64,000 nt of DNA, taken from NCBI RefSeq assembly GCF_030285665.1, contig NZ_CP127295.1, positions 7,936,001-8,000,000 of the forward strand, written 5' to 3'. Each line of letters opens with the position of its first letter. The stretch's first letter is position 1. Position numbers and translations under genes: made by a program. This document shows positions 61,817 to 64,000 of the stretch, in pieces. The notes beneath the pieces are model-generated. The model had not been told where the DNA came from. It was given only the letters and a program-made list of their open reading frames with translations, and searched no databases. This stretch comes from Amycolatopsis mongoliensis (lineage in GTDB: Bacteria > Actinomycetota > Actinomycetes > Mycobacteriales > Pseudonocardiaceae).

Positions 61817-61956
61817 AAACCGGCCGGACGGCGGCACGCGTTGCTCATTCCCCAGTGGACCGCCGATGACGGCGAGTGAGCAACAATCGGATACAAAAAC
61901 GTGCCAACTCCTGCGGTCTGCCGGTAACGTGCGCGTCCATGCGGGTGAAATGGGGG

Positions 61957-64000
61957 ATGAATGGACAACGCAGAGTGACCAAGCCGTGGCGTGCGGCCCC
62001 GAAGGCCGCCCTCTCCAGCCCGCTCACACTGATCGTCGCGGCGGTGACCTCACTGCTCGCCTGCTTCCTCGGCACCGCCGCGATCCTGCAGGCCTCCGCG
62101 GCCGGCGGCGCGACGATCGCCTACCAGACCGGGATCACCTGCCCCGACAGCTACGGACCCGGGTTCGGCAAGGGCAACATCCCCGTCCAGGACATCCCGG
62201 CACTGACCGGCGCGGTGCAGCGCCACGCACCCGCGCACGGCTTCGGCCCGCCGGTCGTCGGCCAGTACACCACCGTCCTGCCCGGCACCCAGTTCAACGG
62301 CGACCCGAACTACAAGATCCGCCTCGCCTACCGCGACCAGGCCGGTCTGGACAACCTGACGCTCCAGCAGGGCACCCGCGCGCCGGGGCTGTGGCTGGGC
62401 AACGTCGTCGCCGACGCCGAGCACATCGGCGTCGGGACGAAACCCAGCATCCAGGGCATCGGGCTGCCGCCGGTCACCGGCATCTACCGCGACCTGCTCG
62501 ACCCGCCGCCGCGCTGGTGGTGCTCGCAGCAGTCCGGCGCCGTCGTCGACCGGCTGGCCAACGACCCCATCGACTCGATCGTCTTCGCCACCGACCGCAA
62601 GACCTTCGACGACACCGTCAAGGCCCTCGGCCTGACCAGGCTGCAGTACTTCCACATCTCGTTCTACGAACCGGCGCCGACCACGCTCAGCGCGGCCGAA
62701 GACCTCCTGCAGCGCTCCCGCGACCTCATCGCCGACGTCCGCGCGGACCTCACCGCCCAGGGGCTCGGGAACCTGGTCGCCGCCGACGTCCCGACGTTCG
62801 ACCGTTCGGTGCAAATCGCCCGCCAGGCCCAGGACAACGTGTTCGTCTCGATCCTGCCGCTCGCGCTGATCAGCGTCCTGGTCGGCTGCGCCGGCCTCGG
62901 CACCGTCGCCCTCCAGTGGTACCAGCGCCGGCACGCGCAGCTGCGGCTGCTCGCCGCCCGCGGCAGCGGCCCCGGCGCCCTCGGCGGCCTCGCCGTCGCC
63001 GAACTGGGCCTGCCGATCCTGCTCGGCGGCGCCCTCGGCGCGGTCGCGGCCCGGCTGCTGCTCGGCGTGTACGGCCCACCCGGCACCCCCGACCCCGAAG
63101 CGGAGCTGCGCGCCGGTGCCGTCGCGGCGGGCGTGCTGGTCGTGTCGTTCGCGCTGCTGGCCCTGGTCGTCGCCGTCCGGGCCCACCGGGAGTTCGAACT
63201 CGGCCGCATCCGCCGCGAAGGCAACCGGATGCGGCTGCTGGGCTACTTCCCGTGGGAGCTCGCGACGGCCGGCATGGCGTGGCTCGGCTGGACCCGCCTG
63301 GCCCACTACAGCACCGGCTCACGGCTCGGAAATCCATTACCCCAGGTCGACCCGCTGGCCCTGACCTACCCGGTGTTCGTCGTGCTGACCGTCGGCCTGC
63401 TGACCGCCCGGCTGGCGTGGCTGGCCCTGCACGCGTCCCACCGGACGCGGATCTGGTCGCGCCCGGCACTGCAGCTGGCGATCCGGCGGCTGGCCGGCGC
63501 CCGCGCCCCGGTGACCGGCGTCCTGGTCATCGGCACCCTCGCCATCGGCACGCTGGCCACCGGCATCGGCATCGCCAACGGCCAGGAAGCCGCGCTCGAC
63601 ACGAAGTCGTCGATCTTCGTCGGCAGCAACGCCCGCCTCGACACCGACAGCCCGATCGGGATGGGCACCGTCCCGATGCCCGCCGCACTGGCCGGCACCA
63701 GCACCGTCGTCGGCGAGCTGACCGGCACCGGCAGCGTCGTGCTGGTGGTCGACCCCGCGACCTTCACCCAGGGCGCCGCCGTCGGCGACATCCCGGCCGG
63801 CGACCTCGACGCGCTGCTGCGGCAGATCTCGCAACCGGACCCGAAGGGCACCCCGGTGATCCGCATCGGCCACACCGCCAAGCAGCGCCCGCAACTGCCG
63901 GACGGACTGCGCGACGCCGTCCCGGTCGCCGACCTGCCGGTGTTCCCGATGGTCGGCACCTCACCCGGCTACATCGTCTCCCGCACCGCGCTCGACCACG
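61957..64000 (+). CDS. FtsX-like ABC transporter permease (3' end cut by window edge)
   Basis: The frame runs off the right edge with at least 681 codons. ATG at 61957 is used; in-frame ATG 61939 and GTG 61975 are alternatives, and a TAACGT -10 just before 61939 would allow a leaderless start there. Residues ~18-40 form a membrane span (SSPLTLIVAAVTSLLACFLG), then a ~240-residue extracytoplasmic domain, then spans near ILPLALISVLVGCAGLGTVA and LGLPILLGGALGAVAARLLL, the FtsX/MacB-type permease layout. The loop has RWWCSQQSG and ITCPDSYG cysteines. The matching ATPase is not in view and would lie downstream. Likely exports or extracts lipids, peptides or lipoproteins. Confidence 0.8.
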   Translation, partial: MNGQRRVTKPWRAAPKAALSSPLTLIVAAVTSLLACFLGTAAILQASAAGGATIAYQTGITCPDSYGPGFGKGNIPVQDIPALTGAVQRHAPAHGFGPPVVGQYTTVLPGTQFNGDPNYKIRLAYRDQAGLDNLTLQQGTRAPGLWLGNVVADAEHIGVGTKPSIQGIGLPPVTGIYRDLLDPPPRWWCSQQSGAVVDRLANDPIDSIVFATDRKTFDDTVKALGLTRLQYFHISFYEPAPTTLSAAEDLLQRSRDLIADVRADLTAQGLGNLVAADVPTFDRSVQIARQAQDNVFVSILPLALISVLVGCAGLGTVALQWYQRRHAQLRLLAARGSGPGALGGLAVAELGLPILLGGALGAVAARLLLGVYGPPGTPDPEAELRAGAVAAGVLVVSFALLALVVAVRAHREFELGRIRREGNRMRLLGYFPWELATAGMAWLGWTRLAHYSTGSRLGNPLPQVDPLALTYPVFVVLTVGLLTARLAWLALHASHRTRIWSRPALQLAIRRLAGARAPVTGVLVIGTLAIGTLATGIGIANGQEAALDTKSSIFVGSNARLDTDSPIGMGTVPMPAALAGTSTVVGELTGTGSVVLVVDPATFTQGAAVGDIPAGDLDALLRQISQPDPKGTPVIRIGHTAKQRPQLPDGLRDAVPVADLPVFPMVGTSPGYIVSRTALDH

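Noticed and set aside
1..64000. CRISPR arrays, rRNA or tRNA genes, insertion sequences with transposase
   Set aside because: I scanned for spaced direct repeats, tRNA-like cloverleaf arms and DDE transposase frames and saw none that I could support.

Overview
The window is very GC-rich, with G/C-ending codons almost everywhere, GTG starts, frequent 4-base start/stop overlaps and several apparently leaderless genes. It carries RbpA, an Rpf-like transglycosylase, a polyprenol-phosphate-mannose synthase beside an Lnt, and sites resembling SigR and DasR targets. This points to an actinomycete. Amycolatopsis or a related Pseudonocardiaceae genus is my best guess, but it is inferred from gene content and not tested.

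Layout. 1-8.25 kb holds regulators with small partners: TetR/AidB-like acyl-CoA dehydrogenase, TetR/SRPBCC, an SDR behind an orphan MerR-type promoter, a DUF1345 membrane protein, an XRE-cupin regulator, a GNAT, and a SRPBCC-ArsR-SRPBCC operon with twin operators. 8.25-8.8 kb is a gene-free stretch full of palindromes in front of a tyrosine recombinase. 9.8-24.4 kb is mostly housekeeping: zinc-finger protein, GDPD, Rpf-like enzyme, UMF1-type MFS, thymidine kinase, RbpA, NudK-like Nudix hydrolase, DeoR regulator, PIG-L deacetylase, methyltransferase, the amidohydrolase-lnt-ppm operon, a KamA-family radical SAM enzyme and a MarR operon. Several convergent gene pairs are separated by unusually long perfect hairpins.

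24.6-51.6 kb is the striking part. It is one 27-kb, nine-gene, one-direction operon of coupled genes. The genes encode a M64-type metallopeptidase, two subtilisin-like proteases in tandem, two ~1,500-residue DUF6603-like proteins that each end in a seven-blade Kelch propeller, a free-standing seven-blade propeller, and three large proteins I cannot assign (1,060, 1,741 and 587 residues). None has a recognisable signal peptide or membrane anchor. Upstream lie three 11-bp-phased heptamers arranged like a SARP-type activator site. I know of no description of this locus as a system.

51.6-64 kb holds a TetR gene with a 21-bp dyad, a membrane protein, an epoxide hydrolase, a probable PUA/EVE-like protein, and an aromatic-catabolism cluster: amidohydrolase, IclR, CaiB/BaiF CoA-transferase, citryl-CoA-lyase-like protein, hydroxyquinol 1,2-dioxygenase-like enzyme, oxidoreductase and AhpD-like protein. 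The same 15-bp operator occurs on both sides of iclR. After a decayed gene fragment next to a DasR-like site, the window ends inside an ABC-transporter permease gene.
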